Source of the DNA: Rhodanobacter sp. B04
GTDB taxonomy: Bacteria; Pseudomonadota; Gammaproteobacteria; Xanthomonadales; Rhodanobacteraceae
Direction of reading: 5' to 3'
Length of the DNA: 64,000 nt
Assembly (NCBI RefSeq): GCF_002001125.1
Contig: NZ_MUNV01000026.1
Location: forward strand, 186,001-250,000
The notes under the pieces are model-generated. The model worked only from the letters and a program-made list of their open reading frames with translations. It ran no database searches and had not been told where the DNA came from. Shown one piece after another: positions 48,023-56,730 of this stretch. Position 1 is the stretch's first letter; each line of letters opens with the position of its first letter. The translations under genes were made by a program, and so were the position numbers.

Positions 48023-49093
48023 ATGGCCGCCGACGATCTCATCCTGACCATTGCGGGTCAGGCAATATCCGGCTGGACGGACATTCGCATTACCCGGGGT
48101 ATTGAGCGCTGCCCCTCCGATTTTGATATCGGGCTGACCGAACTCTATCCTGGCGAGCTCGACAAGGTCATTGTGGCGCCAGGCACGCCATGCACGGTGC
48201 AACTCGGTACCGATCTTGTATTGACTGGGTACGTGGATCGTTTCATACCGAGCTTTGAAGCGGGGCAACACAGCATCCATGTCATGGGGCGTTCAAAATG
48301 CAGCGACCTGCTGGATTGCTCGGCGCAATGGCCAGGTGGTCAGATCAGCGGCGCGTCTGCCCTGGGCATCGCGCAGCAACTGGCGAACGCCTATGGCATT
48401 ACCGTGCAATCCTCAGTGAGCGGTCTGCCGATCATTCCACAGTTCAACCTGATGCTGGGCGAATCGGCCTTTGAGGTGATCGAACGCATCTCGCGTTACT
48501 CCGCCGTGCTGGCCTATGACATGCCCGATGGCAGTTTGCAGCTGGCGCAAGTGGGGTCAGTGAATGCGGCCAGCGGCTTCACGGAAGGGCAGAACGTGCA
48601 GCGCGCCTCGATCGAATATGCCGTCGATCAGCGCTACAGCATCTACCAGGCGTTTCTGCAGGCGGTCGATGTCTTTCAGGACCTCGGCAACACGGGGAAT
48701 TTGGCAGCGACCAGCAAAGACCCCAACGTTCCCCGGTACCGCAATCTATACATCATCACTGAAGGATCATCGGGTGATCCCTATGGGTTCGCGGTCAAGC
48801 GCGCCAGCTGGGAATGCGCAAGGCGGGCCGGTCATTCGCTCATGGTGCGCGTCACGGTGGATAGCTGGCGCGATTCTGCTGGCGCGTTGTGGGCACCCAA
48901 TACCTTGGCGCCCGTTCAATTACCCTCGCTGAAGCTGGCCGCGGATAATTTTCTGATCGGTGAAGTGACCTATATGCGCAGCAACGATCAGGGCACCACG
49001 GCAGAGTTGGTGCTCATGCCGCCCGATGCGTTCAAACCGGAGCCGATCATCCTGCAGCCGATGTTTGGCGATGTGCCGGTGGTCGCGTCATGA
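48023..49093 (+). CDS. Baseplate hub protein (Mu gp44/gpP-like)
   Basis: A 356-residue protein of the phage late control D/Mu gpP type: [126 protein letters not shown]. It forms the trimeric hub at the end of the tail tube that holds the spike. The stop overlaps the start of the spike gene by four bases. Confidence 0.92.
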   Translation: MAADDLILTIAGQAISGWTDIRITRGIERCPSDFDIGLTELYPGELDKVIVAPGTPCTVQLGTDLVLTGYVDRFIPSFEAGQHSIHVMGRSKCSDLLDCSAQWPGGQISGASALGIAQQLANAYGITVQSSVSGLPIIPQFNLMLGESAFEVIERISRYSAVLAYDMPDGSLQLAQVGSVNAASGFTEGQNVQRASIEYAVDQRYSIYQAFLQAVDVFQDLGNTGNLAATSKDPNVPRYRNLYIITEGSSGDPYGFAVKRASWECARRAGHSLMVRVTVDSWRDSAGALWAPNTLAPVQLPSLKLAADNFLIGEVTYMRSNDQGTTAELVLMPPDAFKPEPIILQPMFGDVPVVAS

Positions 49094-49671
49094 CGTCGCA
49101 TGCCGGGGCGATTGACCGGCTTTACCGCCGCATCCTGTCTGTCATGGGGCGCGGGCGTGTCACGACAAGCAATGACACGGGGAGCGTGCAGACCCTTCAA
49201 CTCAGCATGGGTCCGTTCGAGATTCACGATGCGACACCACGGCTGGCGGAATTCGGCTTTACCTCGCGTCCGCCACTTCAATCGGATGCTGTGGTGGCGT
49301 TCCTCAACGGAGACCGTTCCAACGGTGTGGTGATCGCCACGGCACATCAGCCCAGTCGACCCACCGGCCTGCAAGAAGGCGAGGTCATGGTCTATGACCT
49401 GTGGGGAAAATCGGTCTATTTCACGGAGAGTGGCGGCATTGTCATTGATGCCAAAAACACCGATGTCACCGTGAACAACGCTGCCACCGTCACGATCAAT
49501 GCCAGCAGCGGGGTCACGATGAATACGCCGTTATTGAAGGTGACGGGCGATATCGAATCCGGTGGCAATGTGAGTGACAGCGTGCGCAGCATGGCGGCGG
49601 ATCGCGTCTTGTACAACGAACACGGTCACCCGGCCAGCGGAGTGACGACACCACCGGAACCGACCCAATGA
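49090..49671 (+). CDS. Baseplate assembly protein V/spike (Mu gp45-like)
   Basis: A 193-residue spike protein: [91 protein letters not shown] is the OB-like part, followed by a beta-helical stretch ([35 protein letters not shown]) that forms the membrane-piercing needle. The C-terminal [17 protein letters not shown] carries the H-x-H-type pattern that in related spikes binds iron at the tip. Overlaps neighbours at both ends. Confidence 0.92.
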   Translation: MTSHAGAIDRLYRRILSVMGRGRVTTSNDTGSVQTLQLSMGPFEIHDATPRLAEFGFTSRPPLQSDAVVAFLNGDRSNGVVIATAHQPSRPTGLQEGEVMVYDLWGKSVYFTESGGIVIDAKNTDVTVNNAATVTINASSGVTMNTPLLKVTGDIESGGNVSDSVRSMAADRVLYNEHGHPASGVTTPPEPTQ

Positions 49672-50114
49672 GTGATATCGCTACCGTTTGGGACGTCTCC
49701 AATTCGCAAGGTGATTGGATAGTTGAAAGCGCGACCCTGAAAAATGGCGACGATTTGGCCACCTCGGTCCTGATCAGTCTTTTCACGGACCGTTTGGCCA
49801 ATGCATCGGATGTGCTGCCCGATGCCACGGGTGACCGGCGCGGCTGGTGGGGTGACCTTGACCAGAACGTTCCCATCGGTTCACGCCTTTGGTTGCTCAC
49901 CCGCGCCAAATTGCTTCCCTCGGTGGCTGTCACCGCCAAGAGTTACGTGGCCGAAGCGCTGCAATGGATGCTCGATGACGGTGTGGCCCTGGCGATGAAT
50001 ATCGTCACCGCGATCGTTGCTCCGTCGATGCTGACGATCCAGATCACCATCAATCAATCCAATGGAAGCCAGCGTGCGCTCAGCTTCAACTGGGCGTGGA
50101 ATCAACTGAACTGA
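49668..50114 (+). CDS. Baseplate protein, Mu gp46-like
   Basis: A 148-residue GP46-family protein: [95 protein letters not shown]. The family corresponds to the gp25-like/W wedge components of contractile tails. Overlap with the spike gene by four bases; a terminator follows its stop. Confidence 0.9.
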   Translation: MSDIATVWDVSNSQGDWIVESATLKNGDDLATSVLISLFTDRLANASDVLPDATGDRRGWWGDLDQNVPIGSRLWLLTRAKLLPSVAVTAKSYVAEALQWMLDDGVALAMNIVTAIVAPSMLTIQITINQSNGSQRALSFNWAWNQLN

Positions 50115-50139
50115 GATTTCCATCTCACCTCCTTTTTTG

Positions 50140-50163
50140 AAGCCGCCTAGGGGCGGCTTTTTG
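50140..50163 (+). terminator. Terminator between gp46-like and baseplate J genes
   Basis: AGCCGCC-TAGG-GGCGGCT with a T tract and the continuation TTGTTGTCCGGAG, nearly the same module as at 43879-43902. Confidence 0.85.
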
Positions 50164-50179
50164 TTGTCCGGAGCATTCC

Positions 50180-51301
50180 ATGCCATTTTCCCGACCGACG
50201 CTGTCTACGCTGCGCGCGCAGGTCGCTGCGGATATCAATTCGAACATTCCGGGAGCCGACGGCCTCCTGCGCTTTTCGAATCTCGGGGTGCTCGGCACTT
50301 CTCTCGCCGGTCTGGCGAATCTTCACTACGGCTACCTCGACTACATAGGCCTTCAGTCGATCCCCTACACCGCGATTGAGGAAGCGCTGGAAGCCTGGGC
50401 TGCGCTCAAGAACATTTACCGCGAAGCCGCGCAGGCGTCGATATGTGCCACCGTCACTTTCCAGGGATCGTCGGGAACCATCAATGCCGGCACGCCGATC
50501 TTGCGTAGCGATGGCACCGCCTATACAGCGACAGGTTCAGCCACCGTGAGTGGTAGTTCCGTAAGCGTTCCCATCGTGGCCACCGTCGCCGGGTCGGCAG
50601 GTAATTCTCCCGCCGGCGTGTTGATGACGCTGGGTACGCCGATTGCCGGCATTCAGTCGACGGGTGTGGCTACCACGGCCATCACGGGTGGCACGGATCA
50701 GGAAACCGATGATTCGCTGCGTGCTCGCATGCTGCAGGCGTTTCAGACCCCACCTGAAGGCGGATCCGTCAGCGATTATTTGACCTGGGCCTTGGCTGTC
50801 CCTGGCGTCACCCGGGCCTGGTGCAATCCCAACGGATTCGGCTCGGGCACCGTCGTGGTCTACATCATGCTCGATGCCGCCAATGCGCTCGAGGGTGGCT
50901 TCCCGCAAGGCACCGACGGTGGCTCGCCGATGGATAGCCGATTCATCGCGCCGGCGATCGCCACGGGCGACCAACTGACCGTGGCCAACGCGATCTATCC
51001 GCAGCAGCCAGTGACCGCCATGGTCTATGTCTGCGCCCCCGTAGCCAACCCGATCAATTTCGAGATTTCCGGCTTGTCCAGTTCATCGACTGCGACACGC
51101 AATGCCATTGCCGCGGCCATCAGCGAAGTGTTCTTGAATGATGGCCAGCCCGCGAATGGCACGATCGTGCAGCTATCGGACATTGAATCGGCGATCGCTT
51201 CAATCTCCGGCACGTCCGGCTTCGTCATCATCTCGCCGGTCGGCAACATACCCAACCAGATCGGCCAGCTTCCGACGTTGGGCACGGTCACCTATTTATG
51301 A
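50180..51301 (+). CDS. Baseplate J-like protein (Mu gp47)
   Basis: A 373-residue baseplate wedge protein of the gp47/J family: RPTLSTLRAQVAADINSNIPGADGLLRFSNLGVLGTSLAGLANLHYGYLDYIGLQSIPYTA at the start, TGGTDQETDDSLRARMLQAFQTPPEGGSVSDYLTWALAVPGVTRAWCNPNGFGSGTVVVYIMLDA in the centre, and a C-terminal domain with QLSDIESAIASISGTSGFVIISP. Overlaps the next gene by four bases. Confidence 0.93.
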   Translation: MPFSRPTLSTLRAQVAADINSNIPGADGLLRFSNLGVLGTSLAGLANLHYGYLDYIGLQSIPYTAIEEALEAWAALKNIYREAAQASICATVTFQGSSGTINAGTPILRSDGTAYTATGSATVSGSSVSVPIVATVAGSAGNSPAGVLMTLGTPIAGIQSTGVATTAITGGTDQETDDSLRARMLQAFQTPPEGGSVSDYLTWALAVPGVTRAWCNPNGFGSGTVVVYIMLDAANALEGGFPQGTDGGSPMDSRFIAPAIATGDQLTVANAIYPQQPVTAMVYVCAPVANPINFEISGLSSSSTATRNAIAAAISEVFLNDGQPANGTIVQLSDIESAIASISGTSGFVIISPVGNIPNQIGQLPTLGTVTYL

Positions 51302-51900
51302 GCACGCTGGATTTTGCGGATGCCGATTATGCATCCGCGCTCAAATCGCTCCTGCCACGCGGCCGCGTCTGGAACGATGATCCCAACAGCATCCAGCTCC
51401 AGGTATTGGCGGCGCTGGCGCCGACATACCAACGCAGCGGCGCAGCCGGAACGGCGCTTCTGGTGGATGCCTTCCCGTCGACCGCCGTCAATTTGTTGAC
51501 CGAATGGGAATTGTCGCTCGGGCTTCCCGACCCTTGCCAGGGACCAGCCCCCACTATCCCGGCGCGTGAAGCGCAGGTCGTGGCGCGTCTAACCAATAGC
51601 GGCGGTCAGACAGCGGCCTATTTCATCGCGCTGGCGGCTCAGCTCGGCTACACGGTCGCGGTAAGCAATTACGCGCCGTTTCGATCCGGCCAGAGTTCAT
51701 GCACGTTCGGATTGGGTGGCCATGAGTGGCTTTACACCTGGTCCATCAACGTGCCCACCACCACTGCTGTCACCTATGCCGCCGTTGGCGTCATGCATGC
51801 CGGTGATCCGCTGGCCAGCTGGGGCATCCCAGTCCTTGAGTGCGAATTGCGAGCTATCGCTCCAGCGCATTCCACGCTTCTTTTTTGTTATGGGGCTTGA
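51298..51900 (+). CDS. DUF2313/YmfQ-like tail protein (Mu gp48)
   Basis: A 200-residue protein matching the Mu gp48 family (DUF2313): DYASALKSLLPRGRVWNDDPNSIQLQVLAALAPTYQRSGAAGTALLVDAFPSTAVNLLTEWELSLGLPDPC, and the C-terminal HEWLYTWSINVP ... CELRAIAPAHSTLLFCYG. The protein links baseplate wedges to tail fibres (gpI-like role in P2). It is followed two bases later by the first receptor-binding protein gene. Confidence 0.9.
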   Translation: MSTLDFADADYASALKSLLPRGRVWNDDPNSIQLQVLAALAPTYQRSGAAGTALLVDAFPSTAVNLLTEWELSLGLPDPCQGPAPTIPAREAQVVARLTNSGGQTAAYFIALAAQLGYTVAVSNYAPFRSGQSSCTFGLGGHEWLYTWSINVPTTTAVTYAAVGVMHAGDPLASWGIPVLECELRAIAPAHSTLLFCYGA

Positions 51901-51902
51901 CC

Positions 51903-53258
51903 ATGTATCAGATTGACAACGCAACATCTTCAGCAACCTTGCCTGCGCCGGCGACGCCAGGTACTCCGGGATATTTTATTCTGGGCAATCAGACAACCGG
52001 TACGGCAGCAACCATCGTCACCGCTGATTTTCTGAATATGTTGATGATGGAACTGATCAATGTGCTCGCCGCAGCGGCGGTAACGCCATCGAAAACCAAT
52101 TACAGCCAAGTTGCTGGCGTCATTCAGGGGGGTGCTCTCGCGTTTGGCACAGATTCTGGCGTCGCGAATGCTTATATCGTCACGATGCGGCAGCCCACCC
52201 CGGCATTGATCGATGGCCAGTTGGTGACTTTCCGTGCAGTGAATGCCAATACCGGCGCGACCACCATGGAGGTGTACGGTCTCACCCCGCAGCCGGTCAT
52301 TGGCCTGTCTGATCTTCCCCTTCAGGGTGGTGAGATCATCACCAGCGGCATGGTTTCCATGCGTTGGAGCGCCAGTCAGACATCTTGGATTCTGGTGGCA
52401 ACTGCCGGTGGGTCACTAGCCATTCCCGGTGGCACGCAAACGAACCACGCCGTCACTGTGGCGCAGCTCAATGCGCTGAGCGCCGCCATTACCGCCGCTT
52501 ATATCGCAGCGGATATGGTTGTGGCCGCCAATGCCGCGAGTGCCTTATCAGCGGCAGACACCGCACTCACTGCGGCCTACGTCGCCGCAGACGTCGTCGT
52601 TGCAGGCAATGCGGCCACGGCGCTAGCGGCTGAAACGGCCTCTCGTGTACTGGAGTGCGCGCAGCTCGGCTGGTACGGCCAAGAGCAAGCGCTAACAGGC
52701 GCCGGGAATTTCACCGTTCCAGCGGGTGTCTACAAGATACGGCATCGCACGCGAGGTGCTGGTGGCACGGGCGGTGGCAGCTCAGCCGGAAATGGTGGCG
52801 GGTCCGGTGGTGGCGGTGACTATGAAGAGGGCGTTATCGCAACGACCCCTGGCACGGTGATCGCTTACTCCGTTGGCGTAGGTGTCGCCGGAACTACCGG
52901 TAACGGGTCTCCGGGCGGCAACACCACTTTCGGATCCATCACGGCCGGAGGGGGTCTCGGGGGTACGGCCGGATCAGGGGTTACATCGGGTTCGGCTGGC
53001 GCGGGCGGCACAGGAACCGGCGGAACGGTCTCATTACCAGGAGGTAGTGGCGGCGTAACCACTCAAACAGCAACAGGGTCGGGAACCTATCTGCAGGCTT
53101 GCGGCGGTATTTCATTCGGCGGTGCTTCGTTCATTCAGTTAAACGGAATATCTTCGGCGGGATCCAATGGACAAATGCCTGGTTGCGGTGGCAACGGTGG
53201 CGTTTTGGGCGGCGTTGGCGGCCAAGGCGGCAATGGATCACTTATTGTCGAGTGGTAA
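51903..53258 (+). CDS. Tail fibre with glycine-rich tip (receptor-binding protein 1)
   Basis: A 451-residue protein. Residues 1-80 (MYQIDNATSSATLPAPATPG, TADFLNMLMMELINVLAAAAVTPSKTNYSQVAGV) are an attachment domain shared with the next gene. The middle has VTFRAVNANTGATTMEVYGLTPQPV and an alanine-rich coiled-coil-like stalk (AAYIAADMVVAANAASALSAADTALTAAYVAADVVV). The last 190 residues are extremely glycine-rich (GGTGGGSSAGNGGGSGGGGDYEEG, GGLGGTAGSGVTSGSAGAGGTG), like the polyglycine-sandwich tips of T-even gp38-type adhesins. It probably recognises a surface receptor. It ends before a terminator. Confidence 0.85.
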   Translation: MYQIDNATSSATLPAPATPGTPGYFILGNQTTGTAATIVTADFLNMLMMELINVLAAAAVTPSKTNYSQVAGVIQGGALAFGTDSGVANAYIVTMRQPTPALIDGQLVTFRAVNANTGATTMEVYGLTPQPVIGLSDLPLQGGEIITSGMVSMRWSASQTSWILVATAGGSLAIPGGTQTNHAVTVAQLNALSAAITAAYIAADMVVAANAASALSAADTALTAAYVAADVVVAGNAATALAAETASRVLECAQLGWYGQEQALTGAGNFTVPAGVYKIRHRTRGAGGTGGGSSAGNGGGSGGGGDYEEGVIATTPGTVIAYSVGVGVAGTTGNGSPGGNTTFGSITAGGGLGGTAGSGVTSGSAGAGGTGTGGTVSLPGGSGGVTTQTATGSGTYLQACGGISFGGASFIQLNGISSAGSNGQMPGCGGNGGVLGGVGGQGGNGSLIVEW

Positions 53259-53280
53259 TCCATAAACAGGCATAAGGCAT

Positions 53281-53304
53281 AAACCGCTTCGGCGGTTTTT
53301 TTAT
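53281..53304 (+). terminator. Terminator after tail fibre 1
   Basis: AAACCGC-TTCG-GCGGTTT running into a T-rich tract (TTTTTTATTTT). The Shine-Dalgarno CCGGAGAAAGG of the next gene follows. Confidence 0.8.
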
Positions 53305-53321
53305 TTTCCGGAGAAAGGTTC

Positions 53322-55598
53322 ATGTATCAGATTGACAATACCACTGCCGCCGCTTCGCTTCCGACACCATCTGCGCCAGGTACTCCGGGCTATTTTACGG
53401 ATGGAAAAGCATCTGCAGGACAGCAGCCCACGGATGTTCCCGCCGATTTTCTCAATACCGTCATGATGGAATTGCTCAGCATCGTTTCAGCATCCGGGGC
53501 GACTCCATCAAAAACGGCATATACACAAGTTTTGCAGAGCTTAAAGTCCATTTTCAATGGCGCACCCGCGGTCTATTCCACACTTGCCGCGCTGCACGCC
53601 GATTTAACGCCGCCTGACGGACGCATGGCCATCGTTACCACCGACTCCACATTAACAAATAATACGATTTATCAAAAATCAGGGGCTATCGGCACTGGCT
53701 CATGGGTGGTGTGCTATGACCGACTGCTCAATGAAATACTTGCTTTAGCCAGTCCAGCCCCCGGCATGGGAGCGTCCTTGGTGGCTTTTATGCCATCGGG
53801 AACGGGCGCGGTGGCCCGCACCACACAAGCCAAGCTACTCGACAGTGTGAACGCTGCGGACTTCATACCCGTAGCTCAACTGGCCGCCATTCTCGGCGGC
53901 ACGTCAACCTACGATGCAACGTCGGCCATTCAAGCCGCGATCACCGCCGCCTATACCGTAGTCTTGCCCGAAGGCACGATCAATATTAACTCGGCCTCAC
54001 TGGTCCTGCACAGCGGCAGCCGCATGATCGGCAAGGGTCGCGGCAAGACCATTGTGCAGGGAAATTTCGCGTATGGCACGGCTGGCATGTTCTACGCCAA
54101 TTCCGGGAGCGCCTCAGTCGCCAACAACATCACCGGAATCTATCTCGCCGACATGACCTTGTACGGCATGGTGGACACGCTCGGCTATTCACCCTTCACT
54201 TGTTTGCTATCGCTCAACGGATGTACGAACCCCGTCATAGAGCGTGTAGATTTTACCGGTATGCGTGGCGATGGCTGCTATGTCGGTTCAGGCATTGGCG
54301 GTACTGATGAGCGTCACAACGTCAACGTCACCTTCCGGGATTGTGTGTTTGATGGCCTGATTTCCACCAATCGCAACGGTATTTCATGCATCGACGCCGA
54401 TGGCATCACGATCGACAACTGCGTCTTCAAAAATATCGGTAACCCCACGCTTTCCGCGTCAGTGGGCGCTATCGATTTTGAGCCGAATAATGGCTTCAGC
54501 ATCTATCGCAATGTGAAAATCGTTAATTGCAAATTTCTGAATATTGCAACGGTCAATACGGCAGCGATCACCTTTTTCAACGGTCTTCAGTCCGGGCGAA
54601 ACATTCGCGGATGGGTTGTCGATAACTGCAGCTTCAACCTGTGCTATCGCGCCATCAGTACATCGACATCCAGCAAAACTCCGCAGAGTGAAACGGATTG
54701 TCTACGAGTCACCAATTGCGCCTTCCTGAACTCCACGGTGGAGGATGTCAACGGGGGTGGTTTAAGCGATGTGGTGTTCGACAACAATACGCATGAGGTA
54801 TACCCGATCGGGTCAACCTCGTATCGCGGCGGCATCATCATTGGTCAGACGATCAGCTCTTCGTGCTCGAATGGCATATGCTGGGTCATCAGCAACAGCA
54901 AGTTCACCGGTCTGCGTCCGCAGTTCGGCTGCATCGCTGTGCGCGGCGTGCGCGGACTGATGATTGTCAGCAATGAATTCAGCGACACGACCGGCGCGTG
55001 CATCAACATCATCACCTCTGCGTCATCGGGCCTGAATCGCTATCTGGAAGGCATCGAGGTAAAACACAATCAGGCCAGTTGCCAATCCGACACCTATGCC
55101 AGTGGCAACTCGCCGACCACAGGTCTTTTTGTCGATACATCGGGCATAGGCAACGAGTTCATCAATGCGACGTGCATCGAATCCGACAACGTCGTTTTTG
55201 ATCAGATCACTCTTCATCGCGCCACTGACCTCGCCCAGTTTCGCGATTGCGTCCAAGCCGCCGCTCCGACCCAAGGCAGCTGGGCCAAAGGCAATGGCAT
55301 CACGCTGGCTACCCCTGCGGCGGGCAGTTTCCGATCCGTATGCAGCGTAGCAGGGACTTTCGGAACGCTTAGCGGTGTCGTTGCGGACTGCACCAACGGT
55401 AGCAATACATTGCTCAACTTGGTGGACTCAGTGCCGTCCTTACGTGAGGGACAATATATTACCGTTAACGCGTTCGCCACGGTCTATCGTATCTGCAGGA
55501 TCAACGGGACGACCGTCTTCTTGAATGCTGCATTCGGTGGCAGCACGGGAGCGGCGACGGCGATCGCCTGGCCTGCGCCAACTTTCGTGACGGTCTGA
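53322..55598 (+). CDS. Tail spike with beta-helix domain (receptor-binding protein 2)
   Basis: A 758-residue protein. The N-terminal 80 residues (MYQIDNTTAAASLPTPSAPG, PADFLNTVMMELLSIVSASGATPSKTAYTQVLQSL) are paralogous to those of the preceding fibre. From about residue 200 a right-handed parallel beta-helix of the pectate-lyase type follows: TSTYDATSAIQAAITAAYTVVLPEGTINI, then GITIDNCVFKNIGNPTLSASVGAIDFEPNNGFSIYRNVKIVNCKFLNIATVNTAAI with repeated V/I-x-N-C/N turns. The C-terminus is a beta-rich trimerisation-like region. Tail spikes of this type often bind and depolymerise surface polysaccharide; the enzymatic residues cannot be identified by eye. Confidence 0.85.
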   Translation: MYQIDNTTAAASLPTPSAPGTPGYFTDGKASAGQQPTDVPADFLNTVMMELLSIVSASGATPSKTAYTQVLQSLKSIFNGAPAVYSTLAALHADLTPPDGRMAIVTTDSTLTNNTIYQKSGAIGTGSWVVCYDRLLNEILALASPAPGMGASLVAFMPSGTGAVARTTQAKLLDSVNAADFIPVAQLAAILGGTSTYDATSAIQAAITAAYTVVLPEGTININSASLVLHSGSRMIGKGRGKTIVQGNFAYGTAGMFYANSGSASVANNITGIYLADMTLYGMVDTLGYSPFTCLLSLNGCTNPVIERVDFTGMRGDGCYVGSGIGGTDERHNVNVTFRDCVFDGLISTNRNGISCIDADGITIDNCVFKNIGNPTLSASVGAIDFEPNNGFSIYRNVKIVNCKFLNIATVNTAAITFFNGLQSGRNIRGWVVDNCSFNLCYRAISTSTSSKTPQSETDCLRVTNCAFLNSTVEDVNGGGLSDVVFDNNTHEVYPIGSTSYRGGIIIGQTISSSCSNGICWVISNSKFTGLRPQFGCIAVRGVRGLMIVSNEFSDTTGACINIITSASSGLNRYLEGIEVKHNQASCQSDTYASGNSPTTGLFVDTSGIGNEFINATCIESDNVVFDQITLHRATDLAQFRDCVQAAAPTQGSWAKGNGITLATPAAGSFRSVCSVAGTFGTLSGVVADCTNGSNTLLNLVDSVPSLREGQYITVNAFATVYRICRINGTTVFLNAAFGGSTGAATAIAWPAPTFVTV

Positions 55599-55759
55599 TA
55601 GCGTACAACTCAGGGCGGGAGTGGTAGCCCAAAGCAGTAGAGCCCCTCCCTATTGCATTGCAACTCATTGATTCGATTAGATCGAAATGGCGACTTTTCG
55701 AGTCAGTGTAAACACCCTGTTTTGCATGGTAATCATCGGCATAGCCATGACTGCCCCCA

Positions 55760-55818
55760 TGCCTGGGGGGCAGAGGGTCGTCGGTTCAAATCCGGCCGCC
55801 CCGACCAATTCGCAAGAA
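55760..55818 (+). repeat. attR (second 3' half of tRNA-Pro and flank)
   Basis: Repeats the anticodon arm through CCA of tRNA-Pro (to 55805) plus the flank AATTCGCAAGAA, with a few differences from attL in the T arm and acceptor (CGGTTCAAATCCG, CGCCCCG). This 3' half would pair perfectly with the 5' acceptor strand of the tRNA at 9225, whereas the attL copy leaves one G-T pair, which suggests attR carries the original host half. Upstream 55599-55759 contains no gene that I can support. Confidence 0.88.
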
Positions 55819-55922
55819 CCACGTGACGGCGCCCAAGGGCGCCGTTGTCTTTGGTGCGCACGCGACGCCGCGGGCAACCGCGCGCTAGGCTGTATCCGGA
55901 TCCACTGCCCCGGAGCTTGCGC

Positions 55923-56675
55923 ATGCCGACGAACTGCTGTCATCCGAATGCCCCCCACATCAAGCTGAAGGCGCCTGACTGGTACGTGTCGGCGCTGATG
56001 CTGGACCGTGCGCTGGACGCGATCCTGCGTCGCGTGAAGAAGCTGGATCGCGAGCACGACATTCCCTACCTCGCCGGCTACAGCCAGGATGGCAAGACGA
56101 TCTACATCGACCGGCATCTGCCGAAGAGTTTCACATTCCGCGGTCGCACCATCGAGGTGGATCGTTTCCTGATCCTGCATGAGGAAGTGGAGAAGACCCT
56201 GATCGATCAGCTCGGCCTGCACTATCTGCATGCGCACCAGATTGCCACCCGGGCCGAAGAGGCTGCAGTGAACGCCGAGCGCATCACCTGGAAGGCGTAC
56301 GACCGCTTCATGCAGAAGTACGTGAAGTCGATCGGCGACGAGCGATTGAGCAAGGTGCCGGCGGATCTCGATCTCAAGCCCTACCGCGACTATCACGACT
56401 ACGAGTTGATGCAGCAGATGCTGCGGCACATCGATCGCGTGCCGGGCATCAGCGCGAAACTGCAAGACGAGCTGAAAGCCTATGCCGCAGCCTTTCGCGA
56501 GGAGCATCGGGTGGAACAGCGTCGCGCATCGGGTAAACCGGCAGCCAGGGGCAAGGCGGTTGCCGCCAAGGGGAATGGCGGGAGCTCTGCAGTGGCGAAG
56601 GTGCCGGCAAACAAGCCGATGGCCCGCAAAAAGGTTGCCGCAGGACGTGCCAAGCCCGCCGGCAAACTGCCTTGA
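55923..56675 (+). CDS. Conserved hypothetical protein (250 aa)
   Basis: Host gene next to attR. The 250-residue product starts MPTNCCHPNAPHIKLKAPDW with a globular region of about 185 residues (WYVSALMLDRALDAILRRVKKLDREHDIPYLAGYSQDGKTIYIDRHLPKSF, VDRFLILHEEVEKTLIDQLGLHYLHAHQIATRAEE, ITWKAYDRFMQKYVKSIGDERL) and ends in a low-complexity Lys/Ala/Gly-rich tail. The LHEEVEK helix followed by HYLHAHQIA holds closely spaced acidic and histidine residues that might bind a metal, but I recognise no known protease motif. The ATG at 55923 was preferred over an upstream start at 55845 inside att-flanking sequence. Function unknown. Confidence 0.72.
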   Translation: MPTNCCHPNAPHIKLKAPDWYVSALMLDRALDAILRRVKKLDREHDIPYLAGYSQDGKTIYIDRHLPKSFTFRGRTIEVDRFLILHEEVEKTLIDQLGLHYLHAHQIATRAEEAAVNAERITWKAYDRFMQKYVKSIGDERLSKVPADLDLKPYRDYHDYELMQQMLRHIDRVPGISAKLQDELKAYAAAFREEHRVEQRRASGKPAARGKAVAAKGNGGSSAVAKVPANKPMARKKVAAGRAKPAGKLP

Positions 56676-56730
56676 GCATGAGGCCGGGTGGTGGCGGCCT
56701 GCGCATTCGCGCGGGCTGCCGTGATGCCGA

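Larger units (their letters stand above)
9254..55818. mobile_element. Temperate prophage with lambda-type head, Mu-type contractile tail and a DGR
   Basis: The element is bounded by the tRNA-Pro attL and attR repeats and contains, in order: integrase and excisionase, a leftward accessory and DGR arm, the CI/Cro immunity region, replication genes, a Q-like regulator, lysis, head and tail genes, and two receptor-binding proteins. All structural modules are present with long intact reading frames and tight ATGA-type overlaps, so the prophage may be inducible. Two signs of wear or rearrangement are visible: a truncated HNH gene at 27838 and an AT-rich insertion at about 28025-29087. Head genes resemble lambda, tail genes resemble Mu. 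Confidence 0.95.

Noticed and set aside
51903..55598. Additional DGR variable repeats in the tail fibre or spike
   Set aside because: No sequence related to the SSRSFFYV...LRARPVRRAAPAS repeat occurs in either protein.
55757..55805. Second tRNA-Pro gene at attR
   Set aside because: Only the anticodon arm through CCA is present; the 5' half is missing, so it is the att duplicate.
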